Assembly: GCA_934654835.1 (NCBI GenBank)
Contig: CAKUGY010000004.1
Span: 1-64,000 of the forward strand
Source of the DNA: an uncultured Collinsella sp.
Lineage (GTDB): Bacteria; Actinomycetota; Coriobacteriia; Coriobacteriales; Coriobacteriaceae
Length of the DNA: 64,000 nucleotides
Direction: 5' to 3'
Both the position numbers and the translations under genes were made by a program. Of the stretch, positions 15,045 to 23,665 are shown piece after piece. A model generated the notes under the pieces. The model had not been told where the DNA came from. It was given only the letters and a program-made list of their open reading frames with translations, and made no database searches. Position 1 is the first letter of the stretch. Every line of letters begins with the position of its first letter.

Positions 15045-15905
15045 TTAGTTCTCCCCCTTATCCTGCTTGCCCAGATACGCCTCGATAACAGCGTCGTTGT
15101 TCTGGATCTCCTCGGCCGTGCCCTTGGCGATGACCTTACCAAAGTTAAGCACGCAGATGCCCTCGCAGATGTTCATAACGAGCGACATGTCGTGCTCGAT
15201 GAGCATGATGGCGATGCCGAAGGTGTCGCGGATCTTGACGATGTTCGCCATGAGCTCGGCGGTCTCGGACGGGTTCATGCCGGCGGCAGGCTCGTCGAGC
15301 AGCAGCAGCTTGGGGTTGGTGGCAAGCGCGCGGACGATCTCCAGACGACGCTGAGCGCCGTAAGGCAGCGATCCGGCCTGCTCGTTTGCCAGGTGCTCCA
15401 TATCAAAGATGGACAGCAGCTCCATGGCGCGCTCGTGGGCGGCCTTCTCGTGCTTCCAATACGTCGGCAGGCGCAGCACACCCTCAAAGCCGGAGTAGCG
15501 CTCCTGGTTATGCAGGCCGACCTTAACGTTATCCTCCACCGTCATGGTGTTGAACAGACGAATGTTCTGGAAAGTGCGGGCAATACCCATGCGGTTGACC
15601 TGATAGACCGACTTGCCCGAGGTGTCCTCACCGTCGAGCAGGATGGTGCCGTGCGTGGGCTGGTACACCTTGGTGAGCAGGTTGAAGACCGTGGTCTTAC
15701 CGGCACCGTTGGGGCCGATCAGACCGGCGATCTCGGTCTTACCGATGGTCAGGCTAAAGTCGTCTACTGCCTTAAGGCCGCCAAATTCAATGCCCAAGTG
15801 GATGCACTCGAGCGCCGGGCGCTGGCCCAGGTCGCGGTCGGGAACGATGGCGCCAGAAGGATACGGGACCATCTTGCCCTTGTTGAACTCAAACTTACTG
15901 GCCAT
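15045..15905 (-). CDS. livG: branched-chain amino-acid ABC transporter, ATPase LivG
   Basis: The 286-residue ATPase shows Walker A GPNGAGKTT, the LivG-type segment NRMGIARTFQNIRLF, Walker B LLLLDEPAAGMNP and a conserved IEHDMSLVM switch. It pairs with LivF on the cytoplasmic face of the transporter. I chose the ATG at 15905, which has a perfect AGGAGG 9 bases upstream; the gene then overlaps the end of livM by 11 bases, suggesting translational coupling. The signature motif is slightly changed (LPYGAQRRLE), as is common in LivG. Confidence 0.95.
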   Translation of the reverse strand: MASKFEFNKGKMVPYPSGAIVPDRDLGQRPALECIHLGIEFGGLKAVDDFSLTIGKTEIAGLIGPNGAGKTTVFNLLTKVYQPTHGTILLDGEDTSGKSVYQVNRMGIARTFQNIRLFNTMTVEDNVKVGLHNQERYSGFEGVLRLPTYWKHEKAAHERAMELLSIFDMEHLANEQAGSLPYGAQRRLEIVRALATNPKLLLLDEPAAGMNPSETAELMANIVKIRDTFGIAIMLIEHDMSLVMNICEGICVLNFGKVIAKGTAEEIQNNDAVIEAYLGKQDKGEN

Positions 15906-16983
15906 CGGCTGCCACCTCCTTCTTGGAAGCAAAGCGGTCCTTAATGCGTGCGAAGAACGCCTTGAGCTGCGGGTTGTTGGTAAAGACCATGACCAGGATC
16001 AGCACGATAGCGTAGATGAGCATGCGGTAGTCCGAGAACTGACGGAGCAGCTCGGGAAGCACCGTGAGCAGTGCCGCAGCGATAACGGAGCCGCGCATGT
16101 TGCCCAGGCCGCCCAGGACCACGAACACCAGGATGAGGATGGACGTGTTGAAGTCGAACTTGGTGGCGGAGAGCTGCGAGAAGTTTCCGCCGAACAGGGC
16201 TCCGGCAGCACCGGCAAGGGCAGCGGAAACCACGAAGGCGATCATGCGGTACTGGGTGACGGAGATGCCCACGGACTCGGCAGCGATCTTGTTATCGCGC
16301 ACCGCCATGATGGCACGGCCGGTACGGCTGCGGACCAGGTTGAGCACGATCACGAGCGCGACCATGACCAAGATGGCGCCGGCGAGGAAGGTCGAGTACG
16401 TCGACACGCCCGAGGCGCCCTGGGCGCCCTTGATGATGGCGGTGCCGTCCTCGAGCAAGTGCAGGTCGTCGATCGTAGAGTTACCCGTGATGTTAAAGAT
16501 CACATGCAGGCCACGCGAGTCGACGCCCACGATAAGGCAGGTGACGATCTCTTTGATGATCTCGCCAAAGGCCAGCGTCACGATGGCCAGGTAGTCGCCG
16601 CTCAGGCGAAGAACCGGGATGCCGATCAAGAAACCCAGGACGGCGGCAGCGATGGCGCCGACCACGATGCTGATGATGAGGCGCACAGGATCGGAGGGAA
16701 CGGCGCTCTCGAGGGCGACCGCGGTGACGATACCCGTGTAGGCACCGACACTCATAAAGCCCGCGTGGCCCAGCGACAGGTCACCCGCGATACCGACGAC
16801 GAGGTTAAGCGAGATGGCCATGACGATGTAGGCCGTAATGGGAACCAGCTGACCGGCGATCATGCGCGGAATCATGTGGTTGGACTGCATAAAGAACACG
16901 ATGGCGAAGGCCACGATGCACATGGCGTACGTGACAAAGTCGTGACGCGTCTGCTTGTCTTTAAGGAACTTCATAACGCTCAC
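15895..16983 (-). CDS. livM: branched-chain amino-acid ABC transporter, permease LivM
   Basis: This 362-residue polytopic protein has about ten membrane helices and LivM landmarks: MAISLNLVVGIAGDLSLGHAGFM and GDYLAIVTLAFGEI. It forms the transmembrane channel with LivH. Start is GTG at 16983 directly after the livH stop, or ATG at 16974 three codons later; both are close to a GGTGAG-type site. An insert of about 35 residues between helices in the middle (DSRGLHVIFNITGNSTID) is longer than in E. coli LivM. Confidence 0.93.
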   Translation of the reverse strand: MSVMKFLKDKQTRHDFVTYAMCIVAFAIVFFMQSNHMIPRMIAGQLVPITAYIVMAISLNLVVGIAGDLSLGHAGFMSVGAYTGIVTAVALESAVPSDPVRLIISIVVGAIAAAVLGFLIGIPVLRLSGDYLAIVTLAFGEIIKEIVTCLIVGVDSRGLHVIFNITGNSTIDDLHLLEDGTAIIKGAQGASGVSTYSTFLAGAILVMVALVIVLNLVRSRTGRAIMAVRDNKIAAESVGISVTQYRMIAFVVSAALAGAAGALFGGNFSQLSATKFDFNTSILILVFVVLGGLGNMRGSVIAAALLTVLPELLRQFSDYRMLIYAIVLILVMVFTNNPQLKAFFARIKDRFASKKEVAADGQ

Positions 16984-17865
16984 CTACACCTTCTCGGGGA
17001 CGTACTTGCCCAAGAGGCCGGCAGGCTTGACGAGCAGGACGATGATCAGAACACCAAAGACGATGGAGTTGGCAAGGCTCGTGGAAATGTAAGCCTGTGC
17101 CATCGCCTCGATGATGCCGATGAGAATGCCACCGACAAAGGCGCCGGGGATGGAGCCGATACCACCGAAGACGGCGGCGTCGAAGGCCTTGATGCCAGGC
17201 ATGGCGCCCGTCGTGGGCTGCAGGACCGGCGAGTAGGAGCACAGCAGCACGCCGGCGATGGCGGCAAGGGCAGAACCGATGGCAAACGTCATCGAGATGG
17301 TGCGGTTGACGTTGATGCCCATGAGCTGAGCGGCGGCCTTGTCCTCGGACACGGCGCGCATGGCCTTGCCCATCTTAGTCTTACCCGTAAAGAACACCAG
17401 GCCGGCCATGATAACAAGGCAGGCGACGATGGTGACGAGCGAGACGGCGCTCACGTTGTACTTGGCCAAGAACTCCGGCACCGGGAAGGTGACGAGCGAA
17501 GTAAAGTTCTTGGGCGTGGCGCCCCACAGGAGCTGGGCGGCGTTCTGCAGGAAGTAGGACACGCCGATAGCCGTGATCAGAACGGCCAGCGGGCCCGCCT
17601 GACGCAGCGGCTTATAGGCCAGGCCCTCGATGAGAACACCGAGAACCGTGCAGACCGCACAAGAGAGAATTACAGAAGCCCAGCCGGGAAGGCCGAGATA
17701 CGACGTGGCGCAGAACGAGACATAGGCACCGACCATGATGACATCGCCGTGAGCGAAGTTCAGCATCTTGGCGATACCGTAGACCATGGTGTAGCCCAAC
17801 GCGATGATGGCGTAGACGCTGCCCATGGACAGGCCGTTGACCAGGTATTGGATAAAGACCGTCAT
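16984..17865 (-). CDS. livH: branched-chain amino-acid ABC transporter, permease LivH
   Basis: The 293-residue membrane protein starts MTVFIQYLVNGLSMGSVYAI and carries MVYGIAKMLNFAHGD, both diagnostic of LivH. Later motifs GINVNRTISMTFAIGSALAA and AVFGGIGSIPGAF are typical of inner-membrane BCAA permeases. I chose the ATG at 17865, with AAGGGGG 9 bases upstream. It is separated from the binding-protein gene by a 139-base gap with a strong hairpin, so permease expression may be lower than that of the binding protein. Confidence 0.95.
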   Translation of the reverse strand: MTVFIQYLVNGLSMGSVYAIIALGYTMVYGIAKMLNFAHGDVIMVGAYVSFCATSYLGLPGWASVILSCAVCTVLGVLIEGLAYKPLRQAGPLAVLITAIGVSYFLQNAAQLLWGATPKNFTSLVTFPVPEFLAKYNVSAVSLVTIVACLVIMAGLVFFTGKTKMGKAMRAVSEDKAAAQLMGINVNRTISMTFAIGSALAAIAGVLLCSYSPVLQPTTGAMPGIKAFDAAVFGGIGSIPGAFVGGILIGIIEAMAQAYISTSLANSIVFGVLIIVLLVKPAGLLGKYVPEKV

Positions 17866-17907
17866 GTTCCACATCCCCCTTTCGAATAGGTTTCCAGTTA
17901 CTGTATG

Positions 17908-17934
17908 AAACAGGGACGTTACACTGTCCCCAGA
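17908..17934. repeat. short GGGAC-type inverted repeat
   Basis: GGGAC and GTCCC flank an 8-base centre (CAGGGAC-gttacact-GTCCCC). On the minus strand it reads GGGGACAGTGTAACGTCCCTG, echoing the GGGACAG core seen in other palindromes of the window. Confidence 0.5.
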
Positions 17935-17941
17935 TACCAAG

Positions 17942-17973
17942 CAAGCAGGGAAGGCCAAAACCTCCCCTGCTTG
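17942..17973 (-). other. intercistronic hairpin between livK and livH
   Basis: CAAGCAGGGAAGG and CCTCCCCTGCTTG pair over 12 of 13 positions with a 6-nt loop. No T-run follows on the minus strand. Such hairpins after binding-protein genes usually stabilise the upstream mRNA or let only part of transcription continue. Confidence 0.7.
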
Positions 17974-18004
17974 GGATCAAAACCGCTCTATGTAAGGCGG
18001 CCTA

Positions 18005-19192
18005 TTAGGCCTGTACGTACTTGCCGTCGGTGATGACGTACGCCGTCGGGTCCTTCTGGACCTGGCCCTTGTCGTTCCAGGAAAGCTTGCCGGTCAGACC
18101 GTCAACGGTGATCTTGAGCATGGCCTCGGGCAGCTTCTCGGCGACCTCGGTGGGGTCGGCGTCGACGCCCAGGCCGGCCTCCTTGAGAGCCTCGACCACT
18201 GCGTGCACGCCATCGTAGGCGTCGGCGGCAAACTGGTCGGGGGTATCGCCATAAGCGTCCTTATAGGCGTTGACGAAGTCGGCGTTCTTCTCGTCGTCGG
18301 CAGAGAACGGGGTCATGAGCAGCAGGCCCTCGGCAAGGGAGGTGTCGAAGCCCTCCACACCCAGGATGCCGTCCATGCCGTCGCAGCCCATCATCTTGAC
18401 GTCGTAGCCCATGTCCTTGGCGTTCTTGAGCAGGACGGACGCCGGCGTGTAGTAGATCGGCGCGAAGATCATGGTGGCGCCGGCCTGCTTGGCCTTGGTG
18501 AGCTGGTTGGTGAAGCTCGTGGAAGAGTCATCCTTAAAGGTCTCCTCGTCAACGATCTCGAGCTTGGACTCAGCGGCCTGGGCCTTAAAGGCATCCGCGA
18601 TGCCCGAAGAATAGGCGTCGCCGGAGTTATAGAACAGCACGAACTTCTCGTCCGCATACTTCTCGGCCAGGAACTTGGCAGCGTTGACGCCCTGGTTGGG
18701 GTCGGTAAAGCAAACCTGGAAGACGCAATCCTTGCCCTTGGTGACGTCCTCGGAAGACGCGGACGGGGTGATCATGAACGTCTCGGGGTCCTTGCCGCAC
18801 TCGGCTGCAACGGCAACCGATGCGCCCGTGGTGGTCGGGCCGACGAGGGCCTGCATACCCCAGTCCAGAAGATTATTAAAGGCGTTGACGGCCTTCTCGC
18901 CGTCGGCCTGGTCGTCCTCGGCCTTGCTGGCAAGCGGAAGCTCCTTGGTGGAGAAATCCTTGCAGCCAAGCTCGACGGCCTGAGTAACGGACTTGCCATA
19001 GGAGGCATTTGCACCGGTCAGCGGGCCGATGGTACCGATCTTAAACGAAGCGTCGCTCGAAGCGGAACCGCTATCGCCGCCGTTGGAGGAGCAGCCAGCT
19101 AGAATGGACATCGCCCCCAGACCTGCTGCGCTCGCGATAACGCTCCTGCGATTCATAACAGGGTTCAATGACTTACCGGTGAGGCTCGACAT
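18005..19192 (-). CDS. livK: branched-chain amino-acid binding lipoprotein (copy 1)
   Basis: The 395-residue protein is a type I periplasmic-fold binding protein of the Leu/Ile/Val class. It has a lipoprotein signal: NRR, a hydrophobic stretch and the lipobox LAGC near residue 34, followed by a flexible SSNGGDSGSASS linker. The mature part starts FKIGTIGPLTGANASYG and contains ALVGPTTTGASVAVA. It delivers amino acids to LivHM at the outer face of the membrane. GAGGAG lies 6 bases before the ATG. Its leader contains a GTCGGGT/ACCCGAC hairpin (19214-19234). It is closely similar over its length to the next gene. Confidence 0.93.
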   Translation of the reverse strand: MSSLTGKSLNPVMNRRSVIASAAGLGAMSILAGCSSNGGDSGSASSDASFKIGTIGPLTGANASYGKSVTQAVELGCKDFSTKELPLASKAEDDQADGEKAVNAFNNLLDWGMQALVGPTTTGASVAVAAECGKDPETFMITPSASSEDVTKGKDCVFQVCFTDPNQGVNAAKFLAEKYADEKFVLFYNSGDAYSSGIADAFKAQAAESKLEIVDEETFKDDSSTSFTNQLTKAKQAGATMIFAPIYYTPASVLLKNAKDMGYDVKMMGCDGMDGILGVEGFDTSLAEGLLLMTPFSADDEKNADFVNAYKDAYGDTPDQFAADAYDGVHAVVEALKEAGLGVDADPTEVAEKLPEAMLKITVDGLTGKLSWNDKGQVQKDPTAYVITDGKYVQA

Positions 19193-19463
19193 GCGGCTCT
19201 CCTCTCAAATCTCGTCGGGTTTCGATTACCCGACAGGCCATCCTTCGCCGTGTTCGGCGTTCGCAAAATAGTAGACGCTTTAGTTAAGAAAAGTGGCGAT
19301 TATTTCAACTTTTCTTTCGGTTTGTCCTTTTATCCATATTTCTGCGTATTTTTACCGCTTTATGCAGGTCTGCCACTTTATTGTGTAAAAGTAATGTTTC
19401 CATTCTGTTACAAGCGTCCTCGCCCTGATTAAAAGAGTCTCACCGGTTGCGTTTTATACGCTC

Positions 19464-20630
19464 TTAGGCGGCGATGTACTTGCCGCCCTGAATCACATAG
19501 GCCGTAGCAGGTTTCTCGACCTGGCCCTCGTCGTTCCAGGTAAGCTCGCCGGTCAGGCCATCAATCTTGATCTTGCGCATGGCTTTGGCAAGGTCGGCGG
19601 CAATGTCGGCACCGTCTGCCGTCGTATCGATGCCGGCCTTGTCGATAGCCTCGGCGATCGCGTGGACACAGTCGTAGGCGTCGGCGGCAAACTGGTTAGG
19701 GGTCTCGTCGTACTCCTCCTTGTATGCCTTGACGAAGTCGGCGTTCTTCTCGTCGTCGGCGGAGAACGGCGTCATGAGCAGCACGCCCTCGGCAAGGGAG
19801 GTGTCGAAGCCCTCGACGGAGAGCAGGCCGTCCATGCCGTCGGTACCCATGAGCGTCATGTCGTAGCCCATGTCCTTGGCGTTCTTGAGCAGAACGGACG
19901 CCGGCGTGTAGTAGATCGGCGCAAAGATGAGCGTGGCGCCGGCCTCCTTGGCCTTGGTCAGCTGGTTGGTAAAGCTCGTGGAAGAGTCGTCCTTAAAGGT
20001 CTCGGTGTCGACGATATCGAGCTTGGACTCCTTGGCCTGCTCGGCAAAGGCATCGGCAACGCCCGAGCTGTACGTATCGCCGGAGTTGTAGAACAGGGCG
20101 ATCTTGGCGTCTGCGTACTTTTCGGCCAAGAACTTCGCGGCGCTCGTGCCCATGGTGGGATCGGTGAAGCAGACCTGGAAGACCGTGGTCTTGTCCTTGG
20201 TAACGTCGAGCGACGAGGCAGAAGGCGTGACCATGAGCATGTCGTCGGCAATCTCGCCCGAGACGGCGACGGCGGCACCGGTGGTGACGGGGCCGACGAG
20301 CGCCTGCATGCCCCAGTCGCACAGGGTATTGAAGGCGTTGATGGCCTTCTCGCCGTCGGCGACGTCGTCCTCGGACTTAAGCGAGAGCTTGAGGTCCTTG
20401 GTCGAGAAATCCTTGACGGCGAGCTTGGCACCCTTCTCGACCGAGACGCCATAGGTTGCCGCGGCACCGGTCAGAGGGCCGATGACACCGATCTTGAATG
20501 CGCCGTCCTCATCGGCGGAGCCGCCATCCGAGCCACCCGACGAACAACCGGCAAGCGCGACGGTGCTACCGAGCGCGGCGGCGCCGGCGAGGAAGTTCCT
20601 ACGGCTGAGCGTGTTGTTGATGTTGAACAT
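19464..20630 (-). CDS. livK: branched-chain amino-acid binding lipoprotein (copy 2)
   Basis: This 388-residue protein is a tandem paralogue of the preceding binding protein. Long stretches are identical (for instance FAPIYYTPASVLLKNAKDMG and EGFDTSLAEG). It has a twin-arginine-like start SRRNFLAG and the lipobox ALAGC. The ATG at 20630 has GGGGGA just upstream. Paralogous binding proteins sharing one LivHMGF channel are known in enterobacteria (LivJ/LivK), where they differ in ligand preference; that is likely here too. The 270-base gap to copy 1 suggests a separate promoter for each. Confidence 0.93.
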   Translation of the reverse strand: MFNINNTLSRRNFLAGAAALGSTVALAGCSSGGSDGGSADEDGAFKIGVIGPLTGAAATYGVSVEKGAKLAVKDFSTKDLKLSLKSEDDVADGEKAINAFNTLCDWGMQALVGPVTTGAAVAVSGEIADDMLMVTPSASSLDVTKDKTTVFQVCFTDPTMGTSAAKFLAEKYADAKIALFYNSGDTYSSGVADAFAEQAKESKLDIVDTETFKDDSSTSFTNQLTKAKEAGATLIFAPIYYTPASVLLKNAKDMGYDMTLMGTDGMDGLLSVEGFDTSLAEGVLLMTPFSADDEKNADFVKAYKEEYDETPNQFAADAYDCVHAIAEAIDKAGIDTTADGADIAADLAKAMRKIKIDGLTGELTWNDEGQVEKPATAYVIQGGKYIAA

Positions 20631-20879
20631 GGTGTCCCCCTTTTCGCTGGCCGCGGTGCGGCCGTCTTGCGGTACAGGGCAAACCTTATGGTTCAAACGT
20701 TGACAGTTTGTTACGGAACTTCGTTTGTAGCGAGCGTGTTTCCAATGTTTCCGCAGCGTTTCGGGGGTAGCGTTTTGTGCGGCTCCTGTTGCCCGGCAAG
20801 CACGCGCCCTCGGTTCACGCTAGAATGCACTCAGCCTTAACTGGTCAATCATCCATAAAGATGCACGAAGGAGCTATCT

Positions 20880-22223
20880 ATGAGCGAACCCCTGCGCACC
20901 GTGAACGTCGGCCTGATCGGTCTGGGAACCGTCGGCGGCGGCGTGGCCCGTCTGATCAAGAGCCACCACGATGAGTACCTGGCCGCCTACGGCATCGACC
21001 TTAAGCTGACCCGCGCCTGCGCGCTTGCCTGGGAGCAGGCCGAAGCCGCCGGTATTGAGCGCGAGGCCTTTACGAGCGACTGGCGCGATGTCGTCACCGA
21101 CCCCACCGTCGATATCGTCGTCGAGCTAATTGGCGGCGAGCACCCCGCAACCGAGATCTTCACCACCGCCTTCGAGAACGGCAAACACGTCGTCTCCGCT
21201 AACAAGGCCCTGCTCGGCCGTCACGTCGAGACGCTCGCCGAGAAGGCGCGTGAGTGCGGCGTGCAGATCAAGTGCGAGGCCAGCTGCGGCGGCGGTATCC
21301 CCATCGTCAGCACGCTCGAGCACGACCTGGTGGGCAACAAGATCCTGACCATCGCCGGCATCCTCAACGGCACTACCAACTACATCCTGTCGCGCATGGA
21401 CGCCGAGGGCGCCGATTACGCCGACGTGCTCGCCGACGCGCAGGCCAAGGGCTACGCCGAGGCCGACCCGTCCGCCGACGTCGACGGCTTCGATGCCGCC
21501 AGCAAGACGGCCATCCTCGCCTCCATCGGCTTTGGCACCCGCGTGACCACCGACGACGTCTACCAGCAGGGCATCCGTACCATCGGCGCCGAGGACATCG
21601 CCCAGGCCCGCGAGCTCGGCTACACCATTAAGCTGCTGGGCATTGCGCGCAACACCGATGCCGGCGTCGACGTCCGCGTGCACCCCACGCTGATCCCCGC
21701 CGACCACATGCTCGCCAAGGTCAACGGCGCCATGAACGCCGTCTACGTGGTGGGCGACGCTGTGGGCGAGACCATGTTCTACGGCGCCGGCGCAGGCTCC
21801 TTCCCCACCGCGAGCGCCGTCGTGGGCGACATCCTGTCGCTGTCCGAGCAGATCAGCCGCGGCGTGGCACCGCTGCCCGAGATTGAGCCCTACGGTCACA
21901 ACCTCGCCTTTAAGCCCATGGACGAGCTCCAGACTAAGTACTATGTGCGCCTGAAGGTCGCCGACCGCGTGGGCGCCCTGTCCGAGACGGTCGACATCTT
22001 CGCCAAGCACAACATCTCGATCTCGCTCATCAATCAGGTCGAGGACGGCAAGTCGGGCGTCACCGACACCTGCTCGGTCATCTTCCTGACGCACCGCGCG
22101 CTCGAGAAGGACGTCCAGGCTGCCGCCGCCGAGCTTGCAGGCGTCGACTGCGTGGCCGAGGTCGCCAACGTCCTACGTATCGAGGACGTCGAGGCCTGGA
22201 CCGAAGGCGTTATGGCCAACTAG
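20880..22223 (+). CDS. hom: homoserine dehydrogenase
   Basis: The 447-residue enzyme reduces aspartate semialdehyde to homoserine on the route to threonine and methionine. The N-terminal Rossmann motif is VGLIGLGTVGGGV. The catalytic region shows CEASCGGGIPIV, GILNGTTNYIL, AKGYAEADPSADVDGFDAA and the conserved Lys-rich SKTAILA. Residues about 370-440 form an ACT domain (LKVADRVGALSETVDIFA), which allows feedback control by threonine. AAGGAG lies 7 bases before the start, and a terminator follows 33 bases after the stop, so it is monocistronic. Confidence 0.97.
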   Translation: MSEPLRTVNVGLIGLGTVGGGVARLIKSHHDEYLAAYGIDLKLTRACALAWEQAEAAGIEREAFTSDWRDVVTDPTVDIVVELIGGEHPATEIFTTAFENGKHVVSANKALLGRHVETLAEKARECGVQIKCEASCGGGIPIVSTLEHDLVGNKILTIAGILNGTTNYILSRMDAEGADYADVLADAQAKGYAEADPSADVDGFDAASKTAILASIGFGTRVTTDDVYQQGIRTIGAEDIAQARELGYTIKLLGIARNTDAGVDVRVHPTLIPADHMLAKVNGAMNAVYVVGDAVGETMFYGAGAGSFPTASAVVGDILSLSEQISRGVAPLPEIEPYGHNLAFKPMDELQTKYYVRLKVADRVGALSETVDIFAKHNISISLINQVEDGKSGVTDTCSVIFLTHRALEKDVQAAAAELAGVDCVAEVANVLRIEDVEAWTEGVMAN

Positions 22224-22256
22224 TTCGGTCTTCGCTATACGACATATGTGCTGAGG

Positions 22257-22289
22257 GGCTTCCGTCCGGTCTTGGACGGGAGCCTTTTT
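22257..22289 (+). terminator. terminator of hom
   Basis: GGCTTCCGTCC and GGACGGGAGCC form an 11-bp stem (one G-U) with a 6-nt loop followed by TTTTT. Confidence 0.92.
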
Positions 22290-22447
22290 ACTCGCGCGCT
22301 CGGGGCGCATCGGCGTGGCTTACGTTTGAACAACTTGACCGTTCATTGACAACCGGGGGTACCGTTCACCGATAAGCGAATGTGCCCGTTTTGGGCCGCC
22401 ACTATGCTGTGCTGCGTATGTCCACACCCCCGAAGAATGGAGGCACC

Positions 22448-23197
22448 ATGTTGCTCGAGGGTAAGAAAGCAATCATCACCGGAGGCACGCGCGGTATCGG
22501 CTACGCCATCGCCTGCCGCTTTATTGAGGAAGGCGCCGCCGTTACCGTCTTTGGCTCGCGCCAAGAGACCGCCGACGCCGCCGTTGAGAAGCTGACCGCA
22601 GCCTATCCCGAGGCCAAGGTCTGGGGCCGTTCCTGCGACCTCACCTCGCTCGAGGCCGTGACCGAGGCCTTTACCGAGGCAGCCGCCGACATGGGCGGCC
22701 TGGACACGGTCGTCAACAACGCCGGTATCTCCCAGCGCTCTCCGCTTCTGAAGTACACGGCCGAAGAGTTCGCCAAGGTCATGGACCTCAACGTCGTCGC
22801 CGTCTTTAACGGCCACCAGGCCGCTGCCAAGATTATGACCGAGGCAGGCCACGGCGGCACCATCACCACCACGAGCTCGATGGTCGCCAAGTATGGTCAG
22901 CCCTCCGGCGTCGGCTATCCCACGTCTAAGTTCGCCGTCAACGGCATGGTCCAGTCGCTCTCGCGCGAGCTCGCCCCTATGGGCATTCGCGTCAACGCCG
23001 TCGCCCCCGGCGTGACCAAGACCGATATGGTCGCCAACCTGCCCGAAGAGGTCATCAAGCCCATCATCGCCACCATCCCGCTCGGTCGCATGGGTGAACC
23101 CGAGGACGTCGCCAACGCCTTCGTCTACCTGGCGAGCGACATGTCCTCCTACGTCACAGGTGCCGTACTCCCCGTCGACGGAGCCGCCCGCTCCTAA
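22448..23197 (+). CDS. short-chain dehydrogenase/reductase, BaiA/FabG-like
   Basis: The 249-residue classical SDR has the NAD(P) motif TGGTRGIG (residues 11-18), NNAG, the catalytic Ser in TTSSM and GYPTSK (Tyr and Lys). Generic annotation would be 3-oxoacyl-ACP reductase, but several stretches recall BaiA-type 3-alpha-hydroxysteroid dehydrogenases of bile-acid-converting Clostridia: the PEAKVWG...DLTSLEAV region and NAVAPGVTKTDM followed by an IPLGRMGEPED segment. The gene stands alone without fatty-acid synthesis neighbours, which also argues against FabG. GGAGG precedes the ATG at 22448. The substrate remains open; bile acids are an inference. Confidence 0.85.
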   Translation: MLLEGKKAIITGGTRGIGYAIACRFIEEGAAVTVFGSRQETADAAVEKLTAAYPEAKVWGRSCDLTSLEAVTEAFTEAAADMGGLDTVVNNAGISQRSPLLKYTAEEFAKVMDLNVVAVFNGHQAAAKIMTEAGHGGTITTTSSMVAKYGQPSGVGYPTSKFAVNGMVQSLSRELAPMGIRVNAVAPGVTKTDMVANLPEEVIKPIIATIPLGRMGEPEDVANAFVYLASDMSSYVTGAVLPVDGAARS

Positions 23198-23242
23198 GGG
23201 ACAGCAGGCTTCGGCCTCAAGTCTCAACTGAGCCCTACGCAA

Positions 23243-23287
23243 AAGGCGCGCCGCCTGCGATCGATGCAGGCAGCGCGCCTTCTTTTA
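23243..23287 (+). terminator. terminator of the SDR gene
   Basis: AAGGCGCGCCGCCTGC and GCAGGCAGCGCGCCTT form a long stem with one internal mismatch and a 7-nt loop, followed by CTTTTATTT. Confidence 0.9.
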
Positions 23288-23294
23288 TTTGGGC

Positions 23295-23640
23295 GGAAAC
23301 CGTATCCCAGTTTTCTAGCTCAGAACGGGACGTAGTTTCCCCCGGAGCCCTCTCGCGGAAACTGCATCCCGTCTTGGACGCATGTTCTGGGACACACTTT
23401 CCGCAACGGGCCTCTCGCGGAAACTGTGTCCCATTCTGAGTGCCTATTCCGGGATGCAGTTTCCCAAAGGGCCTTGTTCCGGAAAGTGTGTCCCATTCTG
23501 AGCCTTCAAACCGGGATGCACTTTCCGCCAAGGGCTTCATCCGGAAACCGCATCCCGTTTCGAGCCCTCAGAGTGGGATGCGCTTTCCCGTAGAGGCCCA
23601 AAGCGGAAAGCGTCCCGTTTCGAGGCCGTCTTTCAAACTG
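23295..23640. repeat. tandem array of palindromic repeats, 62-bp period
   Basis: Five full units start at 23295, 23357, 23419, 23481 and 23543, and a decayed sixth at 23605: an exact 62-bp period. Each unit is a 46-base palindrome of the form GGAAA(C/G)(T/C)GNNTCCC ... GGGANNNA/C-TTTCC, followed by a 16-base linker with a conserved GGGCC-like core. Units differ at several bases, and in the fourth a C-to-G change in the left arm is matched by the complementary change in the right arm. There is no open reading frame with support. The array fills the gap between two convergent genes. Function unknown. Confidence 0.92.
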
Positions 23641-23665
23641 GAATGCCGCCTCAGCGCCGCATCGG

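Noticed and set aside
15613..17889. 758-codon open frame antisense to livM and livH
   Set aside because: Translation is rich in His, Asp, Gly and Gln as expected of a mirror of membrane-protein codons; the liv genes on the other strand are certain.
20631..20879. T-box or other riboswitch before hom
   Set aside because: No T-box sequence or terminator/antiterminator pair is visible; the region shows only a possible TAGAAT -10 without a good -35.
23295..23640. CRISPR array
   Set aside because: Repeats are palindromic and diverged, the 16-base linkers are similar to one another rather than unique, and no cas genes are present.
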